Part shown: positions 15,205-23,994 of the stretch, in pieces
How positions within the stretch are numbered: the first letter of the stretch is position 1
Layout: each line of letters starts with the position of its first letter
Source: DAOTUB01 sp034437455
GTDB lineage: Bacteria > Chloroflexota > Anaerolineae > B4-G1
Reading direction: 5' to 3'
NCBI GenBank assembly: GCA_034437455.1
Contig: DAOTUB010000042.1
Location: forward strand, 1-64,000
DNA: 64,000 nt
Position numbers and translations under genes: made by a program
The notes under the pieces: generated by a model
Told to the model about the DNA's origin: nothing
Seen by the model: the letters and a program-made list of their open reading frames with translations, nothing else
The model's database searches: none

Positions 15205-16281
15205 ATGAAAGCGAACATCGTCACGTTACCCGGAGACGGGATTAGCCCGGAGGTCGTCGCGGAGGCGGTGAAGGTGCTGCAAAAGGTGGCCCAGGTCTAT
15301 GGTCACACCTTCGAGTTCGAGGAGGCGCTGGTGGGAGGAGCCGCCATCGATGCGACGGGAGAGCCATTGCCCGCCGAGACGTTGGCGCTCTGCCAGAAAA
15401 GCGACGGCGTCCTGCTGGGCGCGGTGGGGGATCCCAGGTACGATGATCCACAGTCGCCGGTGCGCCCGGAGCAGGGGCTTTTGGCTCTGCGCAAGGGGCT
15501 GGGGGTCTTTGCCAACCTCCGCCCGGTCAAGCTGTACAGGCAACTGCTCCACGCCTCGACCATCAAGCCGGAGATTATCGAGAACGTGGATTTGCTGGTG
15601 GTGCGCGAGTTGACGGGTGGGATCTATTTCGGCCCCCGCCAGGAGGCGACGGCAGACGAGGCAGTCGCTTGCGATACAATGATCTACACAGCCGCTGAGG
15701 TTCAGCGCATCGTTCACGTCGCCTTCCGTCTGGCCCGGCAGCGACGGGGCAAGGTCACCTCGGTGGATAAGGCGAACGTCCTGGCTGCCTCCCGTCTCTG
15801 GCGACAGACGGTCACGCGAGTGTCAGCAGAATACTCGGATGTGACGTTGGAGCACATGCTGGTGGATGCAGCGGCGATGCACTTGCTCCGCCGTCCATCT
15901 GACTTTGACGTGATCCTGACGGCCAATATGTTTGGCGACATTCTGACCGACGAGGCTTCGATGCTGGCTGGCTCGATGGGTATGTTGCCCTCGGCTTCGC
16001 TGGGGGAGGGACGAAACGGGCTCTACGAACCGATCCACGGCAGTGCTCCCGACATCGTGGGGCAGGGTGTTGCCAATCCAATCGCCGCCATTCTCAGCGC
16101 GGCGATGTTGCTGCGTCACTCGCTGGGATTGGAGGATGAAGCGCAAGCTGTTGAGGATGCAGTACAGGCGGTGCTGGATGCTCCGCAAGGGTATCGTACC
16201 AGGGACATCTATGAGGAGAACAGCACATTGGTTGGGACGCGAGAAATGGGATCTCTGATCGTCGGGAGAATCGAAAAGTAA
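15205..16281 (+). CDS. leuB: 3-isopropylmalate dehydrogenase
   Basis: NAD-dependent oxidative decarboxylation of 3-isopropylmalate in leucine synthesis; the same enzyme type serves the citramalate route. 358 residues, normal length, ATG after AAAGGAGC. Conserved pieces are the VTLPGDGI start, ELTGGIYFGPR with the substrate-binding Arg, VDKANVL, and DEASMLAGSMGMLPSASLGE. It is the last gene of the branched-chain cluster and is followed by a strong stem-loop. Confidence 0.96.
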   Translation: MKANIVTLPGDGISPEVVAEAVKVLQKVAQVYGHTFEFEEALVGGAAIDATGEPLPAETLALCQKSDGVLLGAVGDPRYDDPQSPVRPEQGLLALRKGLGVFANLRPVKLYRQLLHASTIKPEIIENVDLLVVRELTGGIYFGPRQEATADEAVACDTMIYTAAEVQRIVHVAFRLARQRRGKVTSVDKANVLAASRLWRQTVTRVSAEYSDVTLEHMLVDAAAMHLLRRPSDFDVILTANMFGDILTDEASMLAGSMGMLPSASLGEGRNGLYEPIHGSAPDIVGQGVANPIAAILSAAMLLRHSLGLEDEAQAVEDAVQAVLDAPQGYRTRDIYEENSTLVGTREMGSLIVGRIEK

Positions 16282-16308
16282 TCTCAACCGTCTGGACGTT
16301 GACATCTC

Positions 16309-16335
16309 AGCGCGGAGGCTTCAGGCCTTCGCGCT
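16309..16335 (+). terminator. Stem-loop at the end of the leucine operon
   Basis: AGCGCGGAGGC (16309-16319) pairs with GCCTTCGCGCT (16325-16335), one wobble in eleven, loop TTCAG. There is no clear T-run, so termination may be partial or Rho-assisted. Confidence 0.5.
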
Positions 16336-16352
16336 GGCTGTTGTGAGTCAAA

Positions 16353-16381
16353 TTGGCAATTAGCTCACTCTATGCTACAAT
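16353..16381 (+). promoter_or_regulatory. Promoter of the glycosyltransferase gene
   Basis: TTGGCA (16353-16358), 17-bp spacer, TACAAT (16376-16381). The predicted start near 16388 makes the upstream TTG at 16353 unusable as a start codon. Confidence 0.5.
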
Positions 16382-16406
16382 CAGCCCACGTATGGAGGAG
16401 GGTAAA

Positions 16407-17342
16407 TTGCAAATTCGGGCGGTGGATGATGGGACTGATGCTGTGGGATCGGGGAACGAACGGTTGAGCGTCCTCATCACTGCCTTCCGCGAGGCAGCGA
16501 CTATTGGTCAGGTCATTGAGGTGTTTCTCCCTCAATTGCCCGCAGGAGCCGAACTGCTCGTTGTCTGTCCCGATCCGGATACGACCGCCGTGGTGGACGA
16601 TTACGCCGCCCGCTACCCGGCTGTGCGACACGTGGCCGATCCCCAGCGAGGCAAGCCGACGGCGCTCAACGCGGGGTTGAGGGCGGCTCAGGGCGACATC
16701 GTGGTGCTCAGCGACGGGGACGTCGTCGTGGCCGAGGATGCGTTGGCCCCGCTCCTGGCTCCTTTCGAGGATGCTCAGGTGGGGGCGGTGAGCGGGCGGC
16801 CCTTGAGCCTCAATCCGCGCGACACGGTGCTGGGCTACTGGTCGCACCTGCTCGTCGAGGGCATCCATCAAATGCGGCTCTCCCGCGACCGGGCTGGTCA
16901 ATTTCTGTTTTGCTCTGGCTATCTCTTTGCTTTTCGCTGTGCGTTGGTCGAGTGCGTGCCCAAGGACGCGCTGGCCGAGGACGCCGTGATCTCGCACCAC
17001 ATCGCCGAGCAAGGCTACCGCATCCGCTACGCCCCTCAGGCCCGTGTTTTTGTCAAGTATCCCACCACCTATCGGGATTGGTTGCGACAGAAGGTGCGTT
17101 CTGCCGGCGGTCACGCCCAGGACTATGTGCGCCAGTCGCCGGGCCGGATGCGCTCTCCCTGGCTGGAGTTTGTCAACGGCGCGCGATTGGCCCTGCTTTA
17201 TCCTCGCAGTCTGCGCGAGTTCTTTTGGACACTGCTCCTCTTTGTCGCTCGATTGCATCTCTGGGTGCTCGTGTTTATCAATGTGCGATTGCTGCGTCGT
17301 CCTCTGAATGCTCTGTGGAAGCGGGTTGAGACGACCAAGTGA
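16407..17342 (+). CDS. Family 2 glycosyltransferase, membrane-associated
   Basis: Transfers a sugar from a nucleotide-sugar donor to an unknown acceptor. A GT-A core begins at LSVLITAFREAATIGQVIEV, with the donor-binding DGD near residue 100, an EDAVISHHI acceptor motif and a later RQKVRSAGGHAQD segment of the processive type. A C-terminal membrane segment follows. The TTG at 16407 after GGAGGAGGG gives about 311 residues; an ATG at 16392 lies only a few bases from the predicted transcription start. It precedes a secreted amidase by 19 bases, suggesting a cell-envelope role. Confidence 0.8.
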   Translation: MQIRAVDDGTDAVGSGNERLSVLITAFREAATIGQVIEVFLPQLPAGAELLVVCPDPDTTAVVDDYAARYPAVRHVADPQRGKPTALNAGLRAAQGDIVVLSDGDVVVAEDALAPLLAPFEDAQVGAVSGRPLSLNPRDTVLGYWSHLLVEGIHQMRLSRDRAGQFLFCSGYLFAFRCALVECVPKDALAEDAVISHHIAEQGYRIRYAPQARVFVKYPTTYRDWLRQKVRSAGGHAQDYVRQSPGRMRSPWLEFVNGARLALLYPRSLREFFWTLLLFVARLHLWVLVFINVRLLRRPLNALWKRVETTK

Positions 17343-17361
17343 TCTTTAGGAAGCTGTGGAA

Positions 17362-20300
17362 ATGAACCGTTCGATCGTGCGTGTGAGCTTGGTGGTAGGG
17401 ATAGCGCTGCTGGCGTTTGGCGTGCTGGCAATGAGCCTCCCGATGCTCTCCTCCGCTGAAGAGGAAGCTCCACCTATTCTGGAGCTGGAGGAGACTGAAA
17501 GAGAGAGGGGATCGATCTGCTTCTGGTCTGCCCAGGGGCCGGTCTGCGTCGAGCGTCCCGTCAAGGTGAGAGGCACCGAACAGGACACTGAGGAGCTACT
17601 GGTAGCGCTCCTGGCTGGCCCCACTGTCGAGGAACGAGCGCGGGGCTTGCTCTCTGCCATTCCAGAAGGGACGACGCTGGAAACGCTCGACATGCAGCCG
17701 GATCAGATTGTGATCGTTCGCCTGGACGTGCCGCTGGAATCGCTGCGAGATCTGGATCACGATACGTTTGAGATCATCGTCCACCAGATCGGCTGGACGT
17801 TGGAACCTCTGCGTTGGGAAGAGCTGCGCATCGAAACCCGGGATCCTGTTATTGGAGAGTTTGTGCCGCTGGCGGATTTCCTGCCCGAGATCCCAGCACC
17901 GCGCAAGGAAGCGGCCCTGACTGGAGGGTCCCACCCCAGAACTACCTCCCCGGCTCCGGGCCAGGGCCAGCCGCAGGGCGCGCTCAGCGGCAAGACCGTG
18001 TACGTCAGCGCGGGGCATGGGTGGCAGTGGAGCGATTTTGTGAACAACTGGCGTACCCAACGCCCTCCTTACCCGAATCCCCCTTACGATGGCCCCATCA
18101 TCGAAGATCACAACAATGCCGAGGCGGTCAACCAGTACTTGTTGTATTATCTCTGGAACGCGGGAGCGCTGGTGATCCCGACCCGCGAGCGGGACATGAA
18201 CGCGGCCGAAGTGATCGTCGACGACGGCGCGCCTGGGACGTTCTCCACGACCGGCGCGTGGACGGCCACGCTGGGCGCGGGCTACGCCGATACCGACTAC
18301 CTCTGGGCCGAGACGTCGGTCGGCGCGCCGACCGCTGCCGCCGTTTGGACCGTTATGCCCCCCGTCGATGGCCGCTATGCCGTCTACGTCTGGTATCGTC
18401 AGGGAGAGAACCGCGCCGTCGACGCCCGCTATACCGTCCATCACGCCGGTGGCGCTACGGAGGTCGTTCTCAATCAGCGGGTTCACGGAAATACCTGGCG
18501 CTATCTCGGTACGTTTGGTTTCCGGGGCGGGGAGGAAGGGCGAGTCACGCTGACCAATCAATCTGTTGTGGCTGGCAGCGTGGTTGTCGCCGACGCGGTT
18601 CGTTTTGGCGGCGGCACCTTCGACGACCTGACCGGTATCGAAACGGTGGCTCCGTGTCCGCCTGATAAACCCTGGTGGGAGGTAGCCGCTTACTACTACA
18701 CCCAGCGGATGGGGATGGATCCGGCGTACGGGGACGTGACGGCCCGGCCGATCTATGCTCGCTGGGAGCACGCCGGCACCGGCGAGGACGCCGTCTACGT
18801 CTCTTGGCACACGAATGGCTACAACGGCTACCAGTGGGATTACCGGGGTACAGTGAGCATCATCCACAACGGCTACGGCAAGCCGCTCACTCCCGGCAGC
18901 GAGGCATTGCGCGACGCCATCCACAATGAGCTAGTCCAGGATATTCGGGCCGGGTGGGATTCCACCTGGCCGGGATACAGGCGTAGCATGAACCTGGGGG
19001 AACTGCGCGAGCTGTGGGATAGCGATAATTCCGAGTATTCCTTGCCCGGTGCTCTGATCGAGATCGCCTATCACGATCATCCTGGCGACACCGACGCGCT
19101 CAAGGAACCTGCTTTCGAGATGTTCGCTGCCCGCGCCCTTTACCAGGGCATTGTCAAGTACTTTGCACAGCGAGACAGTGTGGATTTGGCACTTCTCCCG
19201 GAGCCGCCGACTCATCTGGCGGTGCAGAACATTGGGAGCGGGCAGGTGAGCGTCTCCTGGCGGCTCTCGCTCACCGACTGTCTCGACCTGGTGGGCGATG
19301 TCGCCACCGGCTACCGGGTCTATACCAGCACCAATGGTCTGGGTTGGTCAAACGGGAAGCTGGTGACGGGGACCACTGCCTACACACTTACTGGCCTCGC
19401 ACCAGGGCAACTTGTCTTTGTGCGGGTTGCTGCTACCAACGACGGCGGCGAGTCCTTCCCCGCCGAGACGCTGGCGGTCCGCGTGGGCGACGGGGTCGGT
19501 GTGTTGCTGGTCAACGGCTTTGACCGGCTCAACACCACAATGCTGGTATCCGAGTACGATCCGGCGGAAGGGTGGAACTCGCGCATGCACCTGGACCGGA
19601 TGAATCGTTACGACTATGTGATTCAGCACGCGGAGGTCATCTCCTATCCTTTCGACAGCGCGAGCAATGAAGCGGTGCAGTCGGGGCGGGTTACCCTGAG
19701 TGATTATGCAGTGGTGGACTGGATTCTAGGAGAAGAATCATCCGTTGATGAAACGCTGGATGCTGCCGAGCGGACATTGCTGGAATCGTTTCTTGCCAGC
19801 GGCGGGGCGCTGTTCGTGAGTGGCGCGGAGGTGGGATGGCACCTGGATGGTTTGGGAGCCGACCCGGCTTTCTACAATGCCGCGCTGCGGGCCGACTATG
19901 TAGGAGATGACGCAGAGACCTATGTGGTCACTCCGGTCACTGGTACTGGTTCCATTTTCGAAGGACTTGGCTCCTTTCAATTTGATGCACCTGGGATGTA
20001 CGATGCCGATTACCCGGATCAGATCGCGCCTATCAACGGCTCTGTGGAGGCGCTGGTTTACCAGGGTGGGGCGGGGGGGACTGCGGCGGTGCAATATGAG
20101 GATCACTGTGAGCGGTTGGTCTATTTCGGCTTTCCTTTCGAGACCTTGTGGCCCGATCAGCGGCCAGCCGTAATGTCGCGCGTGTTGAATTTCCTGGACG
20201 AGTGCCTGGTGCTGCCGACAGACACGGGCATTGATACCCCGGTCTATGGCAGTGCTCATAACACCGTGCCGTCTTTGGCAGGGACGGCGAAGGCGTACAG

Positions 20301-21315
20301 CGCAACGCTCCAGCGGGTCGACGTGCAGGTTGAACGGGGCAGCGATGGTCGCTGCTGGACAGGGATCGATTGGATTACGGAGACGACCTGGCTGACCGCG
20401 ACCGGCACGGAGGTGTGGTCCTACACGCTCCCCATCTCGTTGACGAACAGTGAGTATCATCTGCGCGCCCGCGCCTGGACGACGGATGGATATTCCGATC
20501 CGTCGCCTGCCGAGGTCGTCTTTACGTATGACACGATCTCACCTGCCAACGCTGTGCTGATCACGCCTGCCGGGGGTAGCACGCTCCCGGCTTTGTCAGG
20601 AGTGAACCTGGTGTGGGAGACGGTCGCGGACGAAGGTTCGCCCCTGGCCTGCGTGGCGCGATTGGACGGCCAGTTTTACACGTCCACTCAATCGGCGTAC
20701 ACAGTCACCGCCGTCGCCGACGGGCCGCACGAGTGGGGAGTACAGGTTTTCGACGCGGCGGGGAATCGTTCGGATTGGATCACAGACACGTTTTCTATCA
20801 GTCGGAACTATCAATGGTTGCCGCTGGTGGCGCGCGATATTGGAAAGGAGCCAGGCGCGTGTACCAACGTCATCGTCAATGGCGGCTTTGAATCCGAGGG
20901 GGGATGGACGCTCAATCGACTTGCGGTCTACGTAACCGACCAGGTCTACTCCGGTGCGCGGGGCGCACGGGTGGGCATCCCTCCAGGGGAGCCAGGAGTC
21001 TATGCTTTTTCCTCGGTAAGCCAGACGGTGGTATTGCCCGTAGGGAGCGCTGCTACACTGCGTTTGTGGGTATATCCTGTCAACGAAGGAAATGACGCTG
21101 AGGATCTGCACTACATCTGGTTGTTTGATCAATGGGAGGGGTACGAGCCGCTAGACCTGACGACGAGCAATCAGCCATCCTGGGTGTTGAGAGAATATGA
21201 TTTGAGCAGGCGTCTTGGGCAGACGGTGACCCTCTTTATCGGCGCGAGGAACGACGGCGACGACGACACGGCGGCGATGTACGTGGACGACGTGATATTG
21301 GAGGTTTGTCCATAG
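17362..21315 (+). CDS. Large secreted GerMN / N-acetylmuramoyl-L-alanine amidase-like protein
   Basis: About 1317 residues with a signal peptide or anchor at 1-25. A GerMN-type domain follows (about 45-150). A zinc amidase (Amidase_3-like) comes next, whose halves are separated by an inserted beta-rich, golvesin/xanthan-lyase-like domain (about 283-420). Apparent zinc and catalytic residues are kept: His in VSAGHGWQW, Glu in PIIEDHNNAEA, His in VSWHTNGYNG and Glu in ALIEIAYHDHPGD. Beyond these are a fibronectin-like domain, a Rossmann-like segment, a WLPLVAR motif (about 1150) and a C-terminal jelly-roll domain. It probably acts on peptidoglycan outside the cell. Start ATG follows AGGAAG. Confidence 0.75.
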   Translation: MNRSIVRVSLVVGIALLAFGVLAMSLPMLSSAEEEAPPILELEETERERGSICFWSAQGPVCVERPVKVRGTEQDTEELLVALLAGPTVEERARGLLSAIPEGTTLETLDMQPDQIVIVRLDVPLESLRDLDHDTFEIIVHQIGWTLEPLRWEELRIETRDPVIGEFVPLADFLPEIPAPRKEAALTGGSHPRTTSPAPGQGQPQGALSGKTVYVSAGHGWQWSDFVNNWRTQRPPYPNPPYDGPIIEDHNNAEAVNQYLLYYLWNAGALVIPTRERDMNAAEVIVDDGAPGTFSTTGAWTATLGAGYADTDYLWAETSVGAPTAAAVWTVMPPVDGRYAVYVWYRQGENRAVDARYTVHHAGGATEVVLNQRVHGNTWRYLGTFGFRGGEEGRVTLTNQSVVAGSVVVADAVRFGGGTFDDLTGIETVAPCPPDKPWWEVAAYYYTQRMGMDPAYGDVTARPIYARWEHAGTGEDAVYVSWHTNGYNGYQWDYRGTVSIIHNGYGKPLTPGSEALRDAIHNELVQDIRAGWDSTWPGYRRSMNLGELRELWDSDNSEYSLPGALIEIAYHDHPGDTDALKEPAFEMFAARALYQGIVKYFAQRDSVDLALLPEPPTHLAVQNIGSGQVSVSWRLSLTDCLDLVGDVATGYRVYTSTNGLGWSNGKLVTGTTAYTLTGLAPGQLVFVRVAATNDGGESFPAETLAVRVGDGVGVLLVNGFDRLNTTMLVSEYDPAEGWNSRMHLDRMNRYDYVIQHAEVISYPFDSASNEAVQSGRVTLSDYAVVDWILGEESSVDETLDAAERTLLESFLASGGALFVSGAEVGWHLDGLGADPAFYNAALRADYVGDDAETYVVTPVTGTGSIFEGLGSFQFDAPGMYDADYPDQIAPINGSVEALVYQGGAGGTAAVQYEDHCERLVYFGFPFETLWPDQRPAVMSRVLNFLDECLVLPTDTGIDTPVYGSAHNTVPSLAGTAKAYSATLQRVDVQVERGSDGRCWTGIDWITETTWLTATGTEVWSYTLPISLTNSEYHLRARAWTTDGYSDPSPAEVVFTYDTISPANAVLITPAGGSTLPALSGVNLVWETVADEGSPLACVARLDGQFYTSTQSAYTVTAVADGPHEWGVQVFDAAGNRSDWITDTFSISRNYQWLPLVARDIGKEPGACTNVIVNGGFESEGGWTLNRLAVYVTDQVYSGARGARVGIPPGEPGVYAFSSVSQTVVLPVGSAATLRLWVYPVNEGNDAEDLHYIWLFDQWEGYEPLDLTTSNQPSWVLREYDLSRRLGQTVTLFIGARNDGDDDTAAMYVDDVILEVCP

Positions 21316-21334
21316 CAGGGGAAAGGAAACGGCG

Positions 21335-21886
21335 ATGCACAGTGACAACTGGATGGATGAGACTGTCCCCAGCCGTCAGGCCGAACCAGGGCCTAGTGGG
21401 GCGACCGGCGACAGCCGGGCAACGATCCCCCTTCGCGTCTGGGCGTTGGGTTTCATCATGCTGCTGCTGATGGCGGCGCTCGGCGGCCTGTGGGGCTTGT
21501 ATCTGCTGCGCGGGCATTTGGCCGTCAACAGCCCGACTCCCACGCTCATTATCTGGACGCCAACGCCTGCCCCCATAGCGACACCTACCGCATCGCCCAC
21601 CGAGACACCGACGTCCACCCCCACCATCCCGCCTCCCGCGAGCGGTATCGCCGTCGGACGCTACGTGCAGGTGGTGAACACCGGCGGATACGGCCTCAGC
21701 CTCCGCGAGGGGCCTGGCGCGAACTATGCCCGGATGGACGTCGCGCTTGATGGCGAGACGTTCGTCGTCGTGGACGGGCCGACGGCGGCTGGCGACTCGG
21801 AGTGGTGGAAGCTCCGCGACCCGGAGAACGAAGAACGAGAGTGGTGGGCGGCAGGAAATTTCCTGGAATCAGTCGAGCAGCCATAG
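21335..21886 (+). CDS. Membrane-anchored bacterial SH3-domain protein
   Basis: A 183-residue protein: a short cytoplasmic N-terminus, one membrane helix (about 33-57), a Thr/Pro-rich spacer with repeated TPTP units, then an SH3b-type domain containing GLSLREGPGANYARMDVALDG. It starts 20 bases after the amidase gene and is followed by a terminator, so the two are probably co-expressed. SH3b domains often bind cell-wall peptides, which fits a partnership with the amidase, though the ligand is not known. Confidence 0.75.
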   Translation: MHSDNWMDETVPSRQAEPGPSGATGDSRATIPLRVWALGFIMLLLMAALGGLWGLYLLRGHLAVNSPTPTLIIWTPTPAPIATPTASPTETPTSTPTIPPPASGIAVGRYVQVVNTGGYGLSLREGPGANYARMDVALDGETFVVVDGPTAAGDSEWWKLRDPENEEREWWAAGNFLESVEQP

Positions 21887-21905
21887 CAATTGTCGTCACT
21901 TGCAT

Positions 21906-21939
21906 ACGGCCCTGCTGCTCTCACGAGTAGCAGGGCCGT
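21906..21939 (+). terminator. Terminator after the SH3-domain gene
   Basis: ACGGCCCTGCT (21906-21916) pairs perfectly with AGCAGGGCCGT (21929-21939), followed by TTCGTTG. It ends the rightward operon where it meets the leftward gene ending at 22006. Confidence 0.75.
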
Positions 21940-21969
21940 TTCGTTGTATCTTTTCAATAATTCGAGGCA

Positions 21970-21993
21970 GTAGCCGCGCTTTCCATGACGCGC
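21970..21993. repeat. Half copy of the three-way-junction repeat
   Basis: GTAGCCGCGCTTTCCAT followed by GACGCGC resembles the first hairpin of the element at 63707-63780, with the same TTCCAT loop but a damaged stem. The second hairpin is missing. Confidence 0.5.
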
Positions 21994-22005
21994 TAGCTCG
22001 ACGGC

Positions 22006-23994
22006 TCAGGACAAGGCCTTGAGCGCTGCCGAGGCTGCTTCGCTCACGGATTTGATGATATTTGCGCGGTTGGCGATGGCCTGTTGTACGGTGGTCTCGT
22101 GCAATTTCAGCACCGATTCGTCGATCTTGCCGCTGGTGTCCGTCGGCGCGCAGATGATGGTATCTCCCTCGAAGGAGATGCGGGTGTAGGCGCGCAGCGC
22201 GAGCTTGCCCTCGGCCAGAGTTTTGGTCAAGTCGGCCTGGCCCTTGGTGAGGGTTTCGACCTGGCTGGCTGGCGCGGTGTAGGTGCGGACCTCCAGCTCC
22301 GAGATGTCTGCGACGAGGGTGTTCACCTTCTTTGCCAGATCGCCGGCGAATTTTTTCACCGCATCCTTCAGGCTGATCTCTGCCGCCGGAGGCTTGGAGG
22401 GGGTGGAGGGCTGGCCCAGGCCAAAAGAGACGCCAAAGTTGACTTCCTCTTCATAGGGCGCTGCCGCGACGGGTGGGGGCTTGTGCTCGTTCTCTGCGAG
22501 GGTGGGCCGCACGGCAAAAGGTTTCGCGCCGATCCCGACGACCGGCAACCGCACCGCCGGGTCGCCGAGGATGGTGTAGGCGCGCGCGTCGTTGTTCGCC
22601 GTCCACAGTCCGGCCAGCTTCAGGTCATCGTACGGCATGGCCGCCTCGCCGCCGGACTCGATCTCTTCCAGTCTGTTGCTCAGCTCAGTGGAGAGTTCGG
22701 CGTACCGCTCGTTAAAGTACTCGACCGCCGACCCTATCGGATGGCCCTCCATCAGTCGCTTGAGGGTGCTTTCGAACACGGCTAGTTGTTGGCCAGCCTG
22801 CCCCCACATAAACGAGTAGCCCCAGGCGCGCTCCACGTGGCCCACGACGGCCAGCACCCCTCCCCTGGGATGGCCGAGCATCCGCTGAGGAAGGCGGGCC
22901 ACAAAAGCGTGGGGAGCAATGGCCTCCTGCGCGTGGAACGCCTGGTGGGCAAAGTCGTCCAGCCGGGGCGTGCCGGCGCCGTAGCAGGCGAAGAAAAAGG
23001 CCATCAACCCCAAGAGCCTGGCATCGTCGCCCACGTCGTCCGCCGAAAAGTAAAATCGCTCAGGGATGGAGCCGCGCCAGGCATTCGGCCCGGGCCAATC
23101 CTGGCAGAGCAACGCGCCCTGGTGAGGAAACTGGCGCGCGTCGCCGTTGGGAAAGCCCATCCCGTGGCTGGAGGTAAAGAGCAACGCGGGGGTCTCAGGG
23201 CCACCGAGGAGCCGCGCCAGTTGAGACTTGGCGGCTTCTTCCGCCAGCCACGTCTGCACGTCCCAACCGGGCTGGTCGGCGGTCATCTTTTCCGCCAGCG
23301 GCTCGACCAGGTGTTGGGCGCTGATCGCGGTGGTTCTGTCGTCAGGATTCTGCACGCCAAAGAAGGCGGCCTGGCGGGCCAATGGAACCTGACCGGTCTC
23401 GGCTTTTACCACGCTGCGGGCGTATTGGGCGTATTCCTCCAACGTATCAAAGTGAAGACGGCCCACCGCGTACTGCACGTCCAACTGGTATTGGAAGCGG
23501 TAAGGGATGCGCTCTGGGTCGCCGACGATGAGCAGATAGTAGGGTACCTTGTCCGGGTCGGCGGGGCCTGGCCCCGCTCCGTGCCGTGCCAAAAAGTCCA
23601 TTTTCGACTCGCCGGGCCGGTAAGCGTCTGCGCCGGTGTATTCCCGGTAATAGTGTCTCTGCCGCGTGGTCGCTTGTTTCCGCCGGAGGTCCAGCAATTC
23701 GCTCAACGCCTCTCGGATGGCGGGGACGCGCTCGTCGCCGTGGGCAAAGATGACGCCCCAGCCGGTCTCGGCCAGGTTCTTGGGATCGATGCCCTCTTTG
23801 GGGCGCTTCGGTTTGAGGCCGTGGGAACGCGCCTGGACGCGCTCGTTCCACTCTTTGAGTTCTTTGATGTGAGCGGGGTCCAACTCCAACTCTTCGCCCA
23901 TCGCGATGACCGCAATGTCCTGTGCTCTCAGGGGGGGCAGTTCGTACTCCCCGGTGGCGCCGTTGATGCCGTTAAAGTACAGCAAGTCGCTCAC
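22006..23994 (-). CDS. C25/gingipain-like caspase-fold peptidase
   Basis: A 662-residue protein. Before the catalytic region is a segment like C25 peptidases (YYLLIVGDPERIPYRF and YAVGRLHF, about 152-182). A His/Cys dyad is in place: His277 in LLFTSSHGMGFPNGD and Cys337 in MAFFFACYGAGTP. The last 130 residues form a separate, partly helical domain I do not recognise. There is no signal peptide, so it should act in the cytoplasm, unlike true gingipains. Its ATG overlaps the stop of the NTPase-WD40 gene (ATGA), implying coupled translation. It is the likely protease effector of this operon. Confidence 0.75.
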   Translation of the reverse strand: MSDLLYFNGINGATGEYELPPLRAQDIAVIAMGEELELDPAHIKELKEWNERVQARSHGLKPKRPKEGIDPKNLAETGWGVIFAHGDERVPAIREALSELLDLRRKQATTRQRHYYREYTGADAYRPGESKMDFLARHGAGPGPADPDKVPYYLLIVGDPERIPYRFQYQLDVQYAVGRLHFDTLEEYAQYARSVVKAETGQVPLARQAAFFGVQNPDDRTTAISAQHLVEPLAEKMTADQPGWDVQTWLAEEAAKSQLARLLGGPETPALLFTSSHGMGFPNGDARQFPHQGALLCQDWPGPNAWRGSIPERFYFSADDVGDDARLLGLMAFFFACYGAGTPRLDDFAHQAFHAQEAIAPHAFVARLPQRMLGHPRGGVLAVVGHVERAWGYSFMWGQAGQQLAVFESTLKRLMEGHPIGSAVEYFNERYAELSTELSNRLEEIESGGEAAMPYDDLKLAGLWTANNDARAYTILGDPAVRLPVVGIGAKPFAVRPTLAENEHKPPPVAAAPYEEEVNFGVSFGLGQPSTPSKPPAAEISLKDAVKKFAGDLAKKVNTLVADISELEVRTYTAPASQVETLTKGQADLTKTLAEGKLALRAYTRISFEGDTIICAPTDTSGKIDESVLKLHETTVQQAIANRANIIKSVSEAASAALKALS

